Position numbers and translations under genes: made by a program
From: Deltaproteobacteria bacterium
GTDB taxonomy: Bacteria > BMS3Abin14
Assembly: GCA_013151915.1 (NCBI GenBank)
Contig: JAADHJ010000028.1
Location: 1 to 64,000, forward strand
Length of the DNA: 64,000 nt
Direction of reading: 5' to 3'
Part shown: piece by piece, positions 16,210 to 24,399 of the stretch
How positions within the stretch are numbered: position 1 is the first letter of the stretch
Layout: every line of letters starts with the position of its first letter
The notes under the pieces: model-generated
Told to the model about the DNA's origin: nothing
Databases searched by the model: none
What the model saw: only the letters and a program-made list of their open reading frames with translations

Positions 16210-16356
16210 TCCATCTCAGGCGTTCGAAAAGACCTTAAAGATCCGTATAACTTTTTGAAATAACTGGTCTTTTGTCTCTTTCTCCCAATTCGTCCTCTCG
16301 CCTGCCCCTGTCTCGCGTCCTGCGCCTTCACACCCTCACCCCTGACGCGTTCATAT

Positions 16357-16382
16357 GGATATTGCTTCTAATAGCAATATCC
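16357..16382 (+). promoter_or_regulatory. Perfect 10-bp inverted repeat upstream of the DsbA-like gene
   Basis: GGATATTGCT, a 6-base loop, then AGCAATATCC: a perfect 10-bp stem centred about 75 bp before the GTG start at 16447. It is not followed by a T run, so it is not an intrinsic terminator. It may be an operator or a leader structure; the regulator is unknown. Confidence 0.45.
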
Positions 16383-16446
16383 GGTAAGTTCAATGCCAAC
16401 TTGTGGCAAGGGGAGAGATGGACTTGACCCAAGGGAGGTTATTAAA

Positions 16447-17292
16447 GTGAAAAAGACTCTTACTGTACTTGTTCTTGCCCTGGCCACTTTCGGGTTTCAG
16501 GTGAGCACGGCCCAGGCAGGCTTCGAGATTCAGGGCGCGATGACAATCCCCCTCAAGGCGACGCCGGCCGACATTGCCGTATCCCAGGATGGCAAGTGGA
16601 CTTTTGTCCTCACCACCGACGGGAAGATCCAGATATTGAACCGGGGGGGTAAGTTGGCACAGACCATCGAGAGTGAGGGTAACTACGACCGTGTGGAGTT
16701 CGCGCCTGGAAACAGGCTGATTCTGAGCAGCAGCAAAGGGAAAGTCATCAAGGTCGTTTTTCTCGATATTATCCACACCTTCGACACTACCGGTTCTCCC
16801 TTCAAGGGTTCTGAAAACGCCCCGGTGGCAATCACGGTTTTCAACGATTTTCAGTGCCCGTACTGCGCGAGGCTTGCGCCTCTACTCGATCAGGTGCTCG
16901 ACAAGTATCCAACTCAGGTCAAGGTGGTGTTCAAAAACTTCCCACTTCAGAACCACAAATATTCCATAAAAGCAGCGACCGCGGCCCTCGCCGCCGGCAA
17001 ACAGGGTCGCTTCTGGGAATTTCATGATCTTCTATTCAAGAACTACAACAGGCTCGATGATGGAAAGATCACAGGTTTTGCCCGTAATTTAAACCTGGAC
17101 ATGAAGCGATTTGAAAAAGACCGGGCAAGCATGGAGATTACGGGGATTATCAAAAGGGACATCCGGGAGGGCCGAGATGCCGGTGTCCGTGGAACCCCCA
17201 CCATCTTCATCAACGGCAAGCTGCTACAGGTTCGTTCCATGGACAGTTTCTCCAGGGCCATCGACCTGGAAGTGAAGAAAAACTCCCACTGA
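16447..17292 (+). CDS. Exported DsbA-family thiol-disulfide protein with N-terminal beta-repeat lobe
   Basis: A 281-residue secreted protein. The signal peptide (1 to about 23) ends STAQA. Residues 24-105 contain VSQDGKWTFVLTTDGKIQIL and FAPGNRLILSSSKGKVIKV, patterns like two blades of a beta-propeller. Residues 115-280 form a DsbA-like thioredoxin fold with the redox motif FNDFQCPYC and a cis-Pro in RGTPTIFINGK. It would oxidise or isomerise disulfides in the periplasm, perhaps helping cytochrome c maturation given the many haem proteins nearby; that link is inference. GTG at 16447 is chosen for the GGGAGG 8 bases upstream. It is followed 12 bp later by a second CPYC protein. Confidence 0.85.
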   Translation: MKKTLTVLVLALATFGFQVSTAQAGFEIQGAMTIPLKATPADIAVSQDGKWTFVLTTDGKIQILNRGGKLAQTIESEGNYDRVEFAPGNRLILSSSKGKVIKVVFLDIIHTFDTTGSPFKGSENAPVAITVFNDFQCPYCARLAPLLDQVLDKYPTQVKVVFKNFPLQNHKYSIKAATAALAAGKQGRFWEFHDLLFKNYNRLDDGKITGFARNLNLDMKRFEKDRASMEITGIIKRDIREGRDAGVRGTPTIFINGKLLQVRSMDSFSRAIDLEVKKNSH

Positions 17293-17304
17293 CAGAAGGG
17301 CACC

Positions 17305-18111
17305 ATGGAAAAGCATCTGATTGTTTACATATCCGCAATCGTAACCCTTTTCACCCTTGCCTTGACCAATCCGCGTCCAGCCGCAGCCTTTGGCGGGGCT
17401 GGGTGCGGTGAGGGGGAGTGCAGCAGCTGCCATGAACTGAAGGTTGAGGATGCCTCCAGAATTCTGGAGGGATTGGTGGACAAAGTGGATAAGGTGGACT
17501 TCTCCGAGGTGCCTGGCCTTTATTCCGTTGAAGTGGAAAGCAAGGGAAAAAAATACCTCATATACGTGGATTTTTCGGAGAAGTTTATCATCTCGGGCAA
17601 CGTCATCCGCATCGCGGATCGAAGCAACAGGACCCGGGAAGAGTTAATGACGATAAGGCGGATCGATCCGACGGTAATACCGATTGGAGACGCACTGGTC
17701 ATTGGAAATCCCAAGGCGCCAAAAAAAATCATCGTTTTTACTGACCCTCAGTGCCCCTACTGCAAAAATCTACACCACGAGATCAAGAAGGTAGTCAGGG
17801 CCGATCCGGACATCGTCTTCTTCATCAAACTCTATCCCTTAAAGAAGATCCATCCTGACTCCTACCGCATCGCACAGGCCATTGTATGCGAGGACTCCAT
17901 TGACCTGCTGGAAGCGAGTTTTGCCGGAAAGAAGATCCCCGATCCCGAATGTGAAAGCGATGTTGTTGACAACAACATTGAACTGGCACGAAAGCTTGGA
18001 ATAACCTCTACCCCGACCATGGTCCTGCCTGACGGACGCCTGGCGACGGGATACATGCCGTCCGAGGACATATTGAAGCTGATTGACGGCGGCGGCGGAA
18101 AGAACCACTAG
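17305..18111 (+). CDS. Exported DsbC/DsbG-like thiol-disulfide protein with an extra CxxCH motif
   Basis: A 268-residue secreted protein. Signal peptide 1-28 (ending RPAAA) is followed by a Cys-rich start, CGEGECSSCHE, whose CSSCH is a haem c attachment motif. Residues about 48-130 resemble the small N-terminal dimerisation domain of DsbC (VPGLYSVEVESKGKKYLIYV). Residues 135-265 are a thioredoxin fold with FTDPQCPYC and a cis-Pro in STPTMVLPDGR. Disulfide isomerase or haem-handling reductase are both possible. It is encoded right after the DsbA-like gene and its stop overlaps the convergent ackA stop by 4 bp. Confidence 0.85.
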   Translation: MEKHLIVYISAIVTLFTLALTNPRPAAAFGGAGCGEGECSSCHELKVEDASRILEGLVDKVDKVDFSEVPGLYSVEVESKGKKYLIYVDFSEKFIISGNVIRIADRSNRTREELMTIRRIDPTVIPIGDALVIGNPKAPKKIIVFTDPQCPYCKNLHHEIKKVVRADPDIVFFIKLYPLKKIHPDSYRIAQAIVCEDSIDLLEASFAGKKIPDPECESDVVDNNIELARKLGITSTPTMVLPDGRLATGYMPSEDILKLIDGGGGKNH

Positions 18112-19250
18112 CGCCCATTTTCACCGTTGGACATTAATAGGGTTTCCTCGAAGATCAGTCTGTCCTCGTCCGTGGGGATAACGAAGATTCTCACACGGCT
18201 GTTCTCCGTGCTGATCTCACCCTCTCTCCCTACCGTCATCTCGTTGGCCTCCGGATCGAGGATGAACCCCAGCCCCTCCATCCCCTCCAGGGTTTCGGAC
18301 CGGATCCTCGGGGAGTTTTCCCCGATCCCTGCTGTAAATACCAGAGAAGCCGCCCCACCCAGGACAGCATGGTATGCGCCGATATATTTACGTAGTCGGT
18401 ACGTAAAAACCCGCAGAGCCAGGGCAGCCCGATCATTCCCCTTTTCTCTCATAGCCAGCAGATCCCTGACGTCCGGGGAAAGCCCTGAAATCCCCAGCAG
18501 GCCGCTTTTCCTGTTTAATAGATCGTATACCTGATCGCTCGTCATCCCGGCGCATTCCGGAGACATGAGTTCCGTGATTATCGCCGGATCCAGATCTCCA
18601 CACCGTGTTCCCATGACAAGCCCCTCCAGGGGTGTAAACCCCATGGACGTGTCGACACACTTCCCATCCCTTACAGCCGCTACGGAACAGCCATTGCCAA
18701 GGTGACACGTAATAATCGAGGTCCCTGCAGGGCTGTCCTTTCCCATCATCTTCCAAGTCCGATCCGCCACATATTGGTGACTTATCCCGTGAAAACCGTA
18801 CCTCCGAATCCGGTATTTTTCCGCGAGTTCCCACGGGATGGCGTAGGTGAAGGCTTCCGGCGGCATGGAAGAGTGAAAGGCCGTGTCGAAAACAGCCACC
18901 TGGACCGCCCCGGGGAGTTTTCGTGAGGAGAACTCAATGCCGCGGATGTTGTGGGGATTGTGCAGGGGCGCCATCCACGAGTTGGCCCTCAGGGTATCCA
19001 TCACCTTCCCGTCCAGGATTCGGGACCGTGAAAACCGGCTCCCGCCATGGACAACCCGGTGACCCACCCTCCCGATGGCGACGAGACCTTGGGGAAGGGC
19101 GTCATCTACATCGGAAAAAACCTCCTCAAGGGCGGCGGTGTAGTTACGAACACGATCGGCCAGGCCATGGTGAAGGAGAATTCCCCCGTCCGCCCGGAAA
19201 ACCGAGTATTTGATGCTCGATGAACCACAGTTTAAAACGAGAATGTGCAT
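18108..19250 (-). CDS. ackA: Acetate kinase
   Basis: Reversible phosphoryl transfer between acetyl phosphate and ADP. The 380-residue product has LNCGSSSIKYSVF at the start, GHRVVHGG (substrate Arg and His), VFDTAFHSSMP with the catalytic Asp, ITCHLGNGCS (nucleotide phosphate loop) and FTAGIGENSPRIR. It is about 20 residues shorter than most acetate kinases but complete. It starts 2 bp after the glycosyltransferase gene, so the two are coupled. No phosphotransacetylase gene is next to it. It converges on the thiol-disulfide gene. Confidence 0.94.
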   Translation of the reverse strand: MHILVLNCGSSSIKYSVFRADGGILLHHGLADRVRNYTAALEEVFSDVDDALPQGLVAIGRVGHRVVHGGSRFSRSRILDGKVMDTLRANSWMAPLHNPHNIRGIEFSSRKLPGAVQVAVFDTAFHSSMPPEAFTYAIPWELAEKYRIRRYGFHGISHQYVADRTWKMMGKDSPAGTSIITCHLGNGCSVAAVRDGKCVDTSMGFTPLEGLVMGTRCGDLDPAIITELMSPECAGMTSDQVYDLLNRKSGLLGISGLSPDVRDLLAMREKGNDRAALALRVFTYRLRKYIGAYHAVLGGAASLVFTAGIGENSPRIRSETLEGMEGLGFILDPEANEMTVGREGEISTENSRVRIFVIPTDEDRLIFEETLLMSNGENGR

Positions 19251-19251
19251 G

Positions 19252-20526
19252 TTAGGGAAGCTGCCCGCAGAATTCCCCCCGGGCCTTGGTTTCCTCGATC
19301 CACTTCCATCGCTCCAACAGGTAGGGCTTTTCTTCCTCGAAACACCTGGCCTGTCGCTCGACCACCTCCTCGGCCTGGGAGTTGTTCATCCCCTCCACCG
19401 CCCTTGCAAAACTGGCCACCCGGGCATAATAAAGCGGGGTCAGAAGCTGCACAAGTTTAAAGCGGTTCTTCCCCCAGCAGTGGTAGGTCGAGGCGGCGTC
19501 GAAAAGGACATGCGCCCATATGTTGTCGTCCATGTCAAAGCCGTCTCCGGTCTCGGCAAGCTCTTTTACCATGGCGAAGGATTCCTCGCTGAGTATCTGT
19601 TTCCACAGAGGACTGAACTGGACGTACCCGTGCATGAAGGACTCGATCATGGCGTCGACGTAGATGGGAAACTCCTCAGGCTCAGTCTCAATTTCGGTTC
19701 CGGTGATCGGAACCTCTTCGCTGCCGGTAACCTGGCGCCAATGATCCACATTCTCCTCCATCAGGCTGAACATCGTGGCGATCACCTGCCGGAACATGGG
19801 ACCCAGGCTCTCGGATGGATCCTTCACGTCGTGGACCTTTGCTCCCAACCGGGCCTGGCAGATATGGAAATCCCGGACCAGGGCGGTGGTGGTGAGCCAG
19901 ATATCGATACCGAAGCGCCCCACATCCGTGTCCCACACGTCCTGGTTGTAGATCTCCTTCACCACGTCTCCCGAGAGGGCGAAATCCCCGCCGATGGGCT
20001 GCCGGATCCTCTTCCCGTAAAGTGCACTGGTCATGTTGTAGACGAGGTTATTGGTAATTGTGCCGTCGAACTTGAACCTCTTATAGTACGGGGCCACAAA
20101 TTGGTACCCATCCTCGAGGATGGGACAGAGCAGGTTCCTGATCCACTGGGGACTGATACTGCGGAGGTCTGAATCCACCACCAGACATGCCTTTGCCTGG
20201 AGGAACTCGGAGACCTCCAGGACCGCCCTTAACGCGGATCCCTTGCCGGGGACTCCACGGTAGATGGTGATAATCTTTTCCTGGAAGGGGAAGACCCGAA
20301 CACTTTCCGCCTCCTCCCGGGAGTCATCCACCGAGCCGCCGTCCGAGACGATAATGACGGCCCTCTTGTCGGGGTAATACCTGTTCAGCCCACGGCTGAT
20401 CTGCAGAATCACGTTCCCGATGGTGCTCTGGTTATTGTAGGAGGGCAGCCCCACCACGAGGTCGGCTTTTTCGATGAGCTCCACGCGGGATCTTACGTCT
20501 TTTCTGAGCGCAGTAAGATATTTCAT
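19252..20526 (-). CDS. GT-A fold glycosyltransferase (glucosyl/mannosylglycerate synthase-like)
   Basis: A 424-residue soluble glycosyltransferase. The N-terminal domain (about 20-230) has VVGLPSYNNQSTIGNV, an IIVSDGGSVDDS loop, GKGSALRAVLE and the metal-binding VDSDLRS (DxD, near 117). The C-terminal half is helical. This arrangement resembles enzymes that transfer sugars from nucleotide donors to glycerate or phosphoglycerate to make compatible solutes. That specificity is a guess from overall resemblance. It lies between acyP and ackA on the same strand. Confidence 0.75.
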   Translation of the reverse strand: MKYLTALRKDVRSRVELIEKADLVVGLPSYNNQSTIGNVILQISRGLNRYYPDKRAVIIVSDGGSVDDSREEAESVRVFPFQEKIITIYRGVPGKGSALRAVLEVSEFLQAKACLVVDSDLRSISPQWIRNLLCPILEDGYQFVAPYYKRFKFDGTITNNLVYNMTSALYGKRIRQPIGGDFALSGDVVKEIYNQDVWDTDVGRFGIDIWLTTTALVRDFHICQARLGAKVHDVKDPSESLGPMFRQVIATMFSLMEENVDHWRQVTGSEEVPITGTEIETEPEEFPIYVDAMIESFMHGYVQFSPLWKQILSEESFAMVKELAETGDGFDMDDNIWAHVLFDAASTYHCWGKNRFKLVQLLTPLYYARVASFARAVEGMNNSQAEEVVERQARCFEEEKPYLLERWKWIEETKARGEFCGQLP

Positions 20527-20588
20527 CCTTTCCCTTTCAGGCTAATCCCCCATTTTAAGAATATCAAAATAGCAGCAATCCGAGCGGA

Positions 20589-20876
20589 TTAATATCCGAA
20601 TCGGACCTCGAACCCCGCAAATTCACCTGTCGCCGTCCCGAAGGAGACATCCACCTTTTCCACAACCGCCGCGGGAGGACCATGGTGGGACCACTCGATC
20701 AACCTGTCCAGAGCCTCCCGCGGCCCTTCCGCAATGATCTCCACCGTACCGTCAGAGAGGTTGCGTACTATTCCCGCCAGCCCTATTCCCGACGCCTCGC
20801 GAACTGTACCGGCCCGAAAGGCAACGGCATGTACGCGTCCGTGAACGATCATTCGAACCCTCTTATTTCCAGTCAT
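20589..20876 (-). CDS. acyP: Acylphosphatase
   Basis: A 95-residue enzyme that hydrolyses acyl phosphates. The substrate loop reads GRVHAVAFRAGTV rather than the usual GRVQGVGFR, but the catalytic Arg is kept and the catalytic Asn is in VRNLSDGTVEI. The Gly-to-Ala changes in the loop are unusual. Its ATG overlaps the mtaB stop by 4 bp, and acetate kinase lies two genes downstream, both being acyl-phosphate enzymes. Confidence 0.88.
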   Translation of the reverse strand: MTGNKRVRMIVHGRVHAVAFRAGTVREASGIGLAGIVRNLSDGTVEIIAEGPREALDRLIEWSHHGPPAAVVEKVDVSFGTATGEFAGFEVRFGY

Positions 20877-22171
20877 CGCACTCCCCTCAAAAATAACCCG
20901 TCCCGTTCAACGATAGCGGCCGTTACGAGGCTTCCCGGGCTTAATCCCTCCACTCCCTCAAGGACCACCCTTGCGTAATTGTCGGCGAGGGCGACGGTCC
21001 CGCCTCCGTTCCAGGAGTTCTCCGGCACAACGGTAAGTTCCGCTCCAACCAGGCCATCCAGGAAATCCCGCAGGTTTCCGGCGGCCACCTCACGAAGCGT
21101 TCTGACCCTGGCCTTTTTCACACGGTGCGGCACGTCGTCGCTCATACCGGCCGACCGGGTTCCAGGCCGCGGCGAATAGGGAAAAGCGTGCAGAAAGGGT
21201 ATGGCAAGGCTTCGGATCAGATCCTCGGTCCGGCTGAAATCATCCTCCGTCTCCCCGGGGAACCCGCAGATGACGTCGCACCCTATCCCGATGCCGGGCA
21301 CCATTTCCCCGGCACGATGGACAATTCGGGTAAAATCGTCCCGAAGGTAGGGCCGACCCATGGCCTGGAGTACCCTGTCGCTACCGCTCTGGAGCGGGAT
21401 GTGCAGGTGCCTGCAGATGCGGCCGGGTGACGAGGCCATGATCTCCAGGAGACGTCCGGTAATCTCAAGGGGCTCCATGGAACTGAGCCGGATCCTGCCG
21501 GGGAGGTCCTCATCCAAAAGGCGCCAAAGAAGGTCATCAAGGTTGACTGCAGGGGATTGATCCTTCCCGTACAGGCCGAGATGGATGGCGGTGAGGACGA
21601 CCTCGCAGCGGCCTCCCTCCATGAGTTTCCGGATCGCCATGGCGACCTTCCCGGGAGCCAGGCTGCGGCTCTTCCCCCGCACCGACGGAACGATACAGTA
21701 GGAACAGCTGTGATCGCAGCCGTCCTGGATTTTCAGAAATCCCCTGTCCCGGCCATCGACACCCACCCCTGGGTCCTCGGGCCAGTCAACCCAAGGCACA
21801 GTTTCCGAAAAACCAAGCATCTCGGGTATTTTGCCCTTTTCGGCCGGATCAACAACCTGATCCACCTCGGGCATCCGCACAAGCTGACCGGGGGCCCCCT
21901 TGGACATGCATCCCGTCACAATCACCCTGGCGCCGGGGTTGGCCCTCCTGGCCCTGCGGATGGCCTGGCGGCACTGGGCTTCGGTGGGACCGGTGACCAT
22001 GCAGGTGTTGACGATAAGGATATCGGCGCTTTCCGGTTCGGACCGGGCCATTCCATATGTCTCCATGCCGGAAGCAATTGCGGCTGTGTCGTACTGGTTG
22101 CTTTTACAACCAAGGGTAATGCACGCATAGGTTCGGGGCCGCACATCCAGACCAGGGGTGTTTTGCTTCAT
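20873..22171 (-). CDS. mtaB: tRNA t6A37 methylthiotransferase (MtaB-like)
   Basis: Radical-SAM methylthiotransferase adding a methylthio group to t6A37 of tRNA. The 432-residue product has the N-terminal UPF0004 domain with cluster Cys residues in LGCKSNQYD, VNTCMVTG and VTGCMSKG, then a radical-SAM domain with CDHSCSYC and VLTAIHLGLYGKD, then a C-terminal TRAM-like segment. The IHLG.YG motif favours MtaB over MiaB or RimO. It is the first gene of mtaB-acyP-GT-ackA, behind a 265-bp gap. Subfamily assignment is moderately sure. Confidence 0.88.
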   Translation of the reverse strand: MKQNTPGLDVRPRTYACITLGCKSNQYDTAAIASGMETYGMARSEPESADILIVNTCMVTGPTEAQCRQAIRRARRANPGARVIVTGCMSKGAPGQLVRMPEVDQVVDPAEKGKIPEMLGFSETVPWVDWPEDPGVGVDGRDRGFLKIQDGCDHSCSYCIVPSVRGKSRSLAPGKVAMAIRKLMEGGRCEVVLTAIHLGLYGKDQSPAVNLDDLLWRLLDEDLPGRIRLSSMEPLEITGRLLEIMASSPGRICRHLHIPLQSGSDRVLQAMGRPYLRDDFTRIVHRAGEMVPGIGIGCDVICGFPGETEDDFSRTEDLIRSLAIPFLHAFPYSPRPGTRSAGMSDDVPHRVKKARVRTLREVAAGNLRDFLDGLVGAELTVVPENSWNGGGTVALADNYARVVLEGVEGLSPGSLVTAAIVERDGLFLRGVR

Positions 22172-22437
22172 GGGGGTAATTTACTTGAAATGGGGAAAAG
22201 GGAAAAGCCGAAATTTTAAAAATGGGATCAAAAGCTGATTTACCACAGCGCAACCCCTCGCAGGCTGCTCCACAGGGTTTTAAAGTAATAAATAAGATTC
22301 TTCCGGATAATGCGTACCTTTATTATTCTGCTGTCATTGCGAGGAATATCGAGGGAGACGAGAGTGACGCGGCAATCCCGGGTTTACACGTTGAACATTG
22401 AACCTTCTTCATCCCGCTGAACGTTGAACCTGTTCCC
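22172..22437. other. Intergenic region with two repeat types, upstream of mtaB
   Basis: No gene. 22241-22276 carries the 'taccacagcgcaacc...ccacaggg' block, also seen at 4147-4187. 22335-22376 carries a 'cattgcgaggaata...gcggcaatc' repeat. 22389-22430 carries gttgaac heptads. The mtaB promoter must lie here but I could not place it. Confidence 0.5.
22389..22430. repeat. 7-bp tandem repeat (gttgaac type)
   Basis: Units cacgttgaacattgaacc and gctgaacgttgaacc: four heptads of the GTTGAAC form, split by a short unrelated stretch. It lies just downstream of the periplasmic protein gene. Confidence 0.6.
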
Positions 22438-23028
22438 TCACCGGCCCCTTCCGCCTCCTGAACTACCGCCCCTGGAGCCGGTGCCACCTCGTTCCATGCC
22501 ATCGCGGGAGAACCCGGAATCACGGCTGTTACGCCCATCCCGGCCCGACTGGGCGATCCTTTTCCTTATCTCCTGCTGAAAACGAATCTGGAAGAGAATA
22601 TAGCGAGCCGTGTCGGCAGGTGAAAGGATGGAGCGTACCTTCTTGAAGTGCCTCTCCTCTATCAGTGCCTCCTCCCGGCGGTTTTTCTGCAGACGATCCA
22701 GGATCTTCGCTATCTCCGCCTGGTTGATGTCGTCGCTCTTCAGAATTTGGGCCATCCTCCGGACCAGTTTCCGGTTCTCGGCCTCAATCTTCTGGCGGCC
22801 TTCATCGGCCTCCCGCATGGCGGGAAACAGGCGAGCGCTCGTCTGTTCGTCAAGGTTGAGAAACTCCGTCAGCTTCCAGGCTCTCAACGTCTCGATCTTT
22901 TTCCTCACCCGGCTGATGTCCTGCTCCGATGGTGGATTTTTCCAGTCTTCCGCCCGGGCGGTCCCCTGCAGTGCACCAACCAGGAACAGGGCGAATATAA
23001 TCGTGATAACGGGTAGTCTGTTTCTCAT
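22438..23028 (-). CDS. Periplasmic helical protein of the Spy/CpxP or sensor type
   Basis: A 196-residue secreted protein: signal peptide 1-26 (ending GTARA), then a mostly helical, highly charged body with LTEFLNLDEQTSARLFPAM and VRSILSPADTARYILFQIRFQQEIRKRI. This is the LxxLsxeQ...L pattern of Spy/CpxP-like chaperone or metal-sensor proteins. The last 35 residues are Gly/Ser/Arg-rich and disordered. The ATG at 23028 has GGAAGGTGA upstream. It follows the sigma/anti-sigma pair with full copy H of the hairpin element in between, a usual place for an envelope-stress effector. Function inferred from this. Confidence 0.65.
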   Translation of the reverse strand: MRNRLPVITIIFALFLVGALQGTARAEDWKNPPSEQDISRVRKKIETLRAWKLTEFLNLDEQTSARLFPAMREADEGRQKIEAENRKLVRRMAQILKSDDINQAEIAKILDRLQKNRREEALIEERHFKKVRSILSPADTARYILFQIRFQQEIRKRIAQSGRDGRNSRDSGFSRDGMERGGTGSRGGSSGGGRGR

Positions 23029-23050
23029 GATCTCACCTTCCTTCAACTTC

Positions 23051-23225
23051 TGATAGGGTCGTAAAAAGTCCATCCACGGCTTTTTACTCCACGGAAAGCG
23101 AAAAGTGCCATTTTCTCTTTCCTCACAAATCAACAACCTGTCCCGCAAATCGATGACCTGCGGGACAAGTCATTGATTTGCGCGCCCCTCCGTAGGCGCG
23201 TTGATGACTTTGCAAAAAGTCATCA
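23051..23225 (-). repeat. Five-hairpin element, long copy H
   Basis: The longest copy. HP3 is extended by an inner hairpin (ACCTGTCCCGCA / TGCGGGACAAGT) and keeps its outer arms. HP5, HP4, HP2 (GCGCCCCTCCGTAGGCGC) and HP1 are present. The end supplies the TGA stop of the anti-sigma gene (23223-23225). It lies between the anti-sigma and periplasmic protein genes. Confidence 0.88.
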
Positions 23226-23798
23226 ACCTCTGTTCGACATCTCGTCGATGGCCCTCTCCAGTTCATTGATGGTGTCGGGGTCAATGAGCATGTACTCAAG
23301 CTCCCCGTCGGCAGGAATCGGGGAGATAAGAGCGACCTCTTCCTCCGTCAGTCCGACCTCTATATCCAGGGCAGCCTCAACAGCCAAGGTATTCTCGCCT
23401 CCATGGGAAAGGAGGTCCTGTTCCGGACCCAGGTCCACCAATGAGAGGGGCCCCATCCCGGAGAGGTTTTCAATCCTGTCAACCGGAGGGGTACCCGGGA
23501 CAAGGAAAAAGAGAACCAGCGCCGCCGCCACAGCAGCAACGGCCAGTCCACCAAACCATTGACGCCTTGCGCCTTTCCGCTCCCGGGCCCCTTTCATAAC
23601 CTTTTCCGGCAGATCCAGCCAGAAACCATCGCCGGGATCCGGGACCTCGATCCTTCCCATCGCCACGATGAGGGCGCGCTCTGCAGCGCATTGTCGACAC
23701 TCATCCAGGTGGGCCACGGCCCTCCCGGTCTCCTCCACGGATAACCTTCCCCGGACCAGGTCGGGCAGATGTTCCCTTGTCCACGGGTCACGGCACAT
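23223..23798 (-). CDS. Anti-sigma factor with N-terminal zinc-binding domain, single-pass membrane protein
   Basis: A 191-residue protein. The N-terminal cytoplasmic domain has a ZAS-type zinc motif (HLDECRQC, about residues 30-37) that would hold the sigma factor. One transmembrane helix (about 83-103) is followed by a periplasmic domain rich in acidic residues. Its ATG overlaps the sigma stop (TGATG), the normal coupling for such pairs. A frame extending to 23879 lies inside the sigma gene and is not used. Confidence 0.85.
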   Translation of the reverse strand: MCRDPWTREHLPDLVRGRLSVEETGRAVAHLDECRQCAAERALIVAMGRIEVPDPGDGFWLDLPEKVMKGARERKGARRQWFGGLAVAAVAAALVLFFLVPGTPPVDRIENLSGMGPLSLVDLGPEQDLLSHGGENTLAVEAALDIEVGLTEEEVALISPIPADGELEYMLIDPDTINELERAIDEMSNRG

Positions 23799-24352
23799 CA
23801 ATTTCCCCTGCCTCCAATGATGACTTTGAGCTTCCGCACGGCCTGGTGGTAGTTGGCCTTTGCGGCCCCCACGGAGCATTTCATTATATCCGCCACCTCC
23901 GAGAAACGATATCCCTCATTGATTCTCAGGACGAGAGCCTCGCGCTGTCTTGGAGGAAGGTCGCTCATGGCTCTTTGGACCATCCCTCTTTCCTGCCTTT
24001 CTGAAACCGCCGCAAAGACATCGTCATCGGACGGCAGGACCTTTTCATCGATGGGAAGGTGTCTTCTCCTTGCCTCATCCCGGAGATGGTTTCTGAAGGT
24101 ATTGACGGCGATCCTGTAGAGCCAGGTTTTGAATGAGGACTCACCGCGAAACCTCCCCATGGAGCGGTAGGCCTTGATGAAGGCATTCTGCACGACTTCG
24201 GCGGCATCATCCCTATTGCCGGAAAGTCGGTAGACAAAAGCGTAAACGGCTTTCTGGTGGAGGCGAACCAGATCCTCGAAGGCCCCATCATCCCCATCCC
24301 GGGCCATATTGACAAGATTACGTTCATCCATATTCTCCCTGTCTTTTTCCAT
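23798..24352 (-). CDS. ECF-type RNA polymerase sigma factor
   Basis: A 184-residue group 4 sigma factor. Region 2 (about 15-85) contains VYAFVYRLSGNRDDAAEVVQ and FKTWLYRIAVN. Region 4 (about 125-180) contains SDLPPRQREALVLR and the helix-turn-helix FSEVADIMKCSVGAAKANYH. It controls an unknown regulon, probably envelope stress, with the anti-sigma gene overlapping downstream. An internal ATG at 24331, just after AGGGAG, is an equally likely start. It lies 47 bp after mnmA and may share its transcript. Confidence 0.92.
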   Translation of the reverse strand: MEKDRENMDERNLVNMARDGDDGAFEDLVRLHQKAVYAFVYRLSGNRDDAAEVVQNAFIKAYRSMGRFRGESSFKTWLYRIAVNTFRNHLRDEARRRHLPIDEKVLPSDDDVFAAVSERQERGMVQRAMSDLPPRQREALVLRINEGYRFSEVADIMKCSVGAAKANYHQAVRKLKVIIGGRGN

Positions 24353-24399
24353 CGCTCAAAGGCTTTCTGACATTGTAGACACCCAGACAGGCAAAAGGT

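Larger units (their letters stand above)
16057..16446. other. Divergent intergenic region between yceD operon and the thioredoxin-fold pair
   Basis: About 390 bp with no gene. It holds an HP5-like fragment (16086-16100), a two-hairpin repeat (16111-16172), a promoter for the yceD operon (16181-16209) and a palindromic hairpin upstream of the plus-strand genes (16357-16382). No clear promoter was seen for the plus-strand pair. Confidence 0.6.

Noticed and set aside
19210-20172. Plus-strand open frame opposite the glycosyltransferase
   Set aside because: Antisense shadow of a conserved gene; no ribosome site and no family features.
23029-23148. N-terminal extensions of the Spy-like protein, and likewise of MnmA (25468-25545) and IlvN (53349-53387)
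   Set aside because: They are repeat DNA read in frame and would place residues before a signal peptide or conserved N-terminus.
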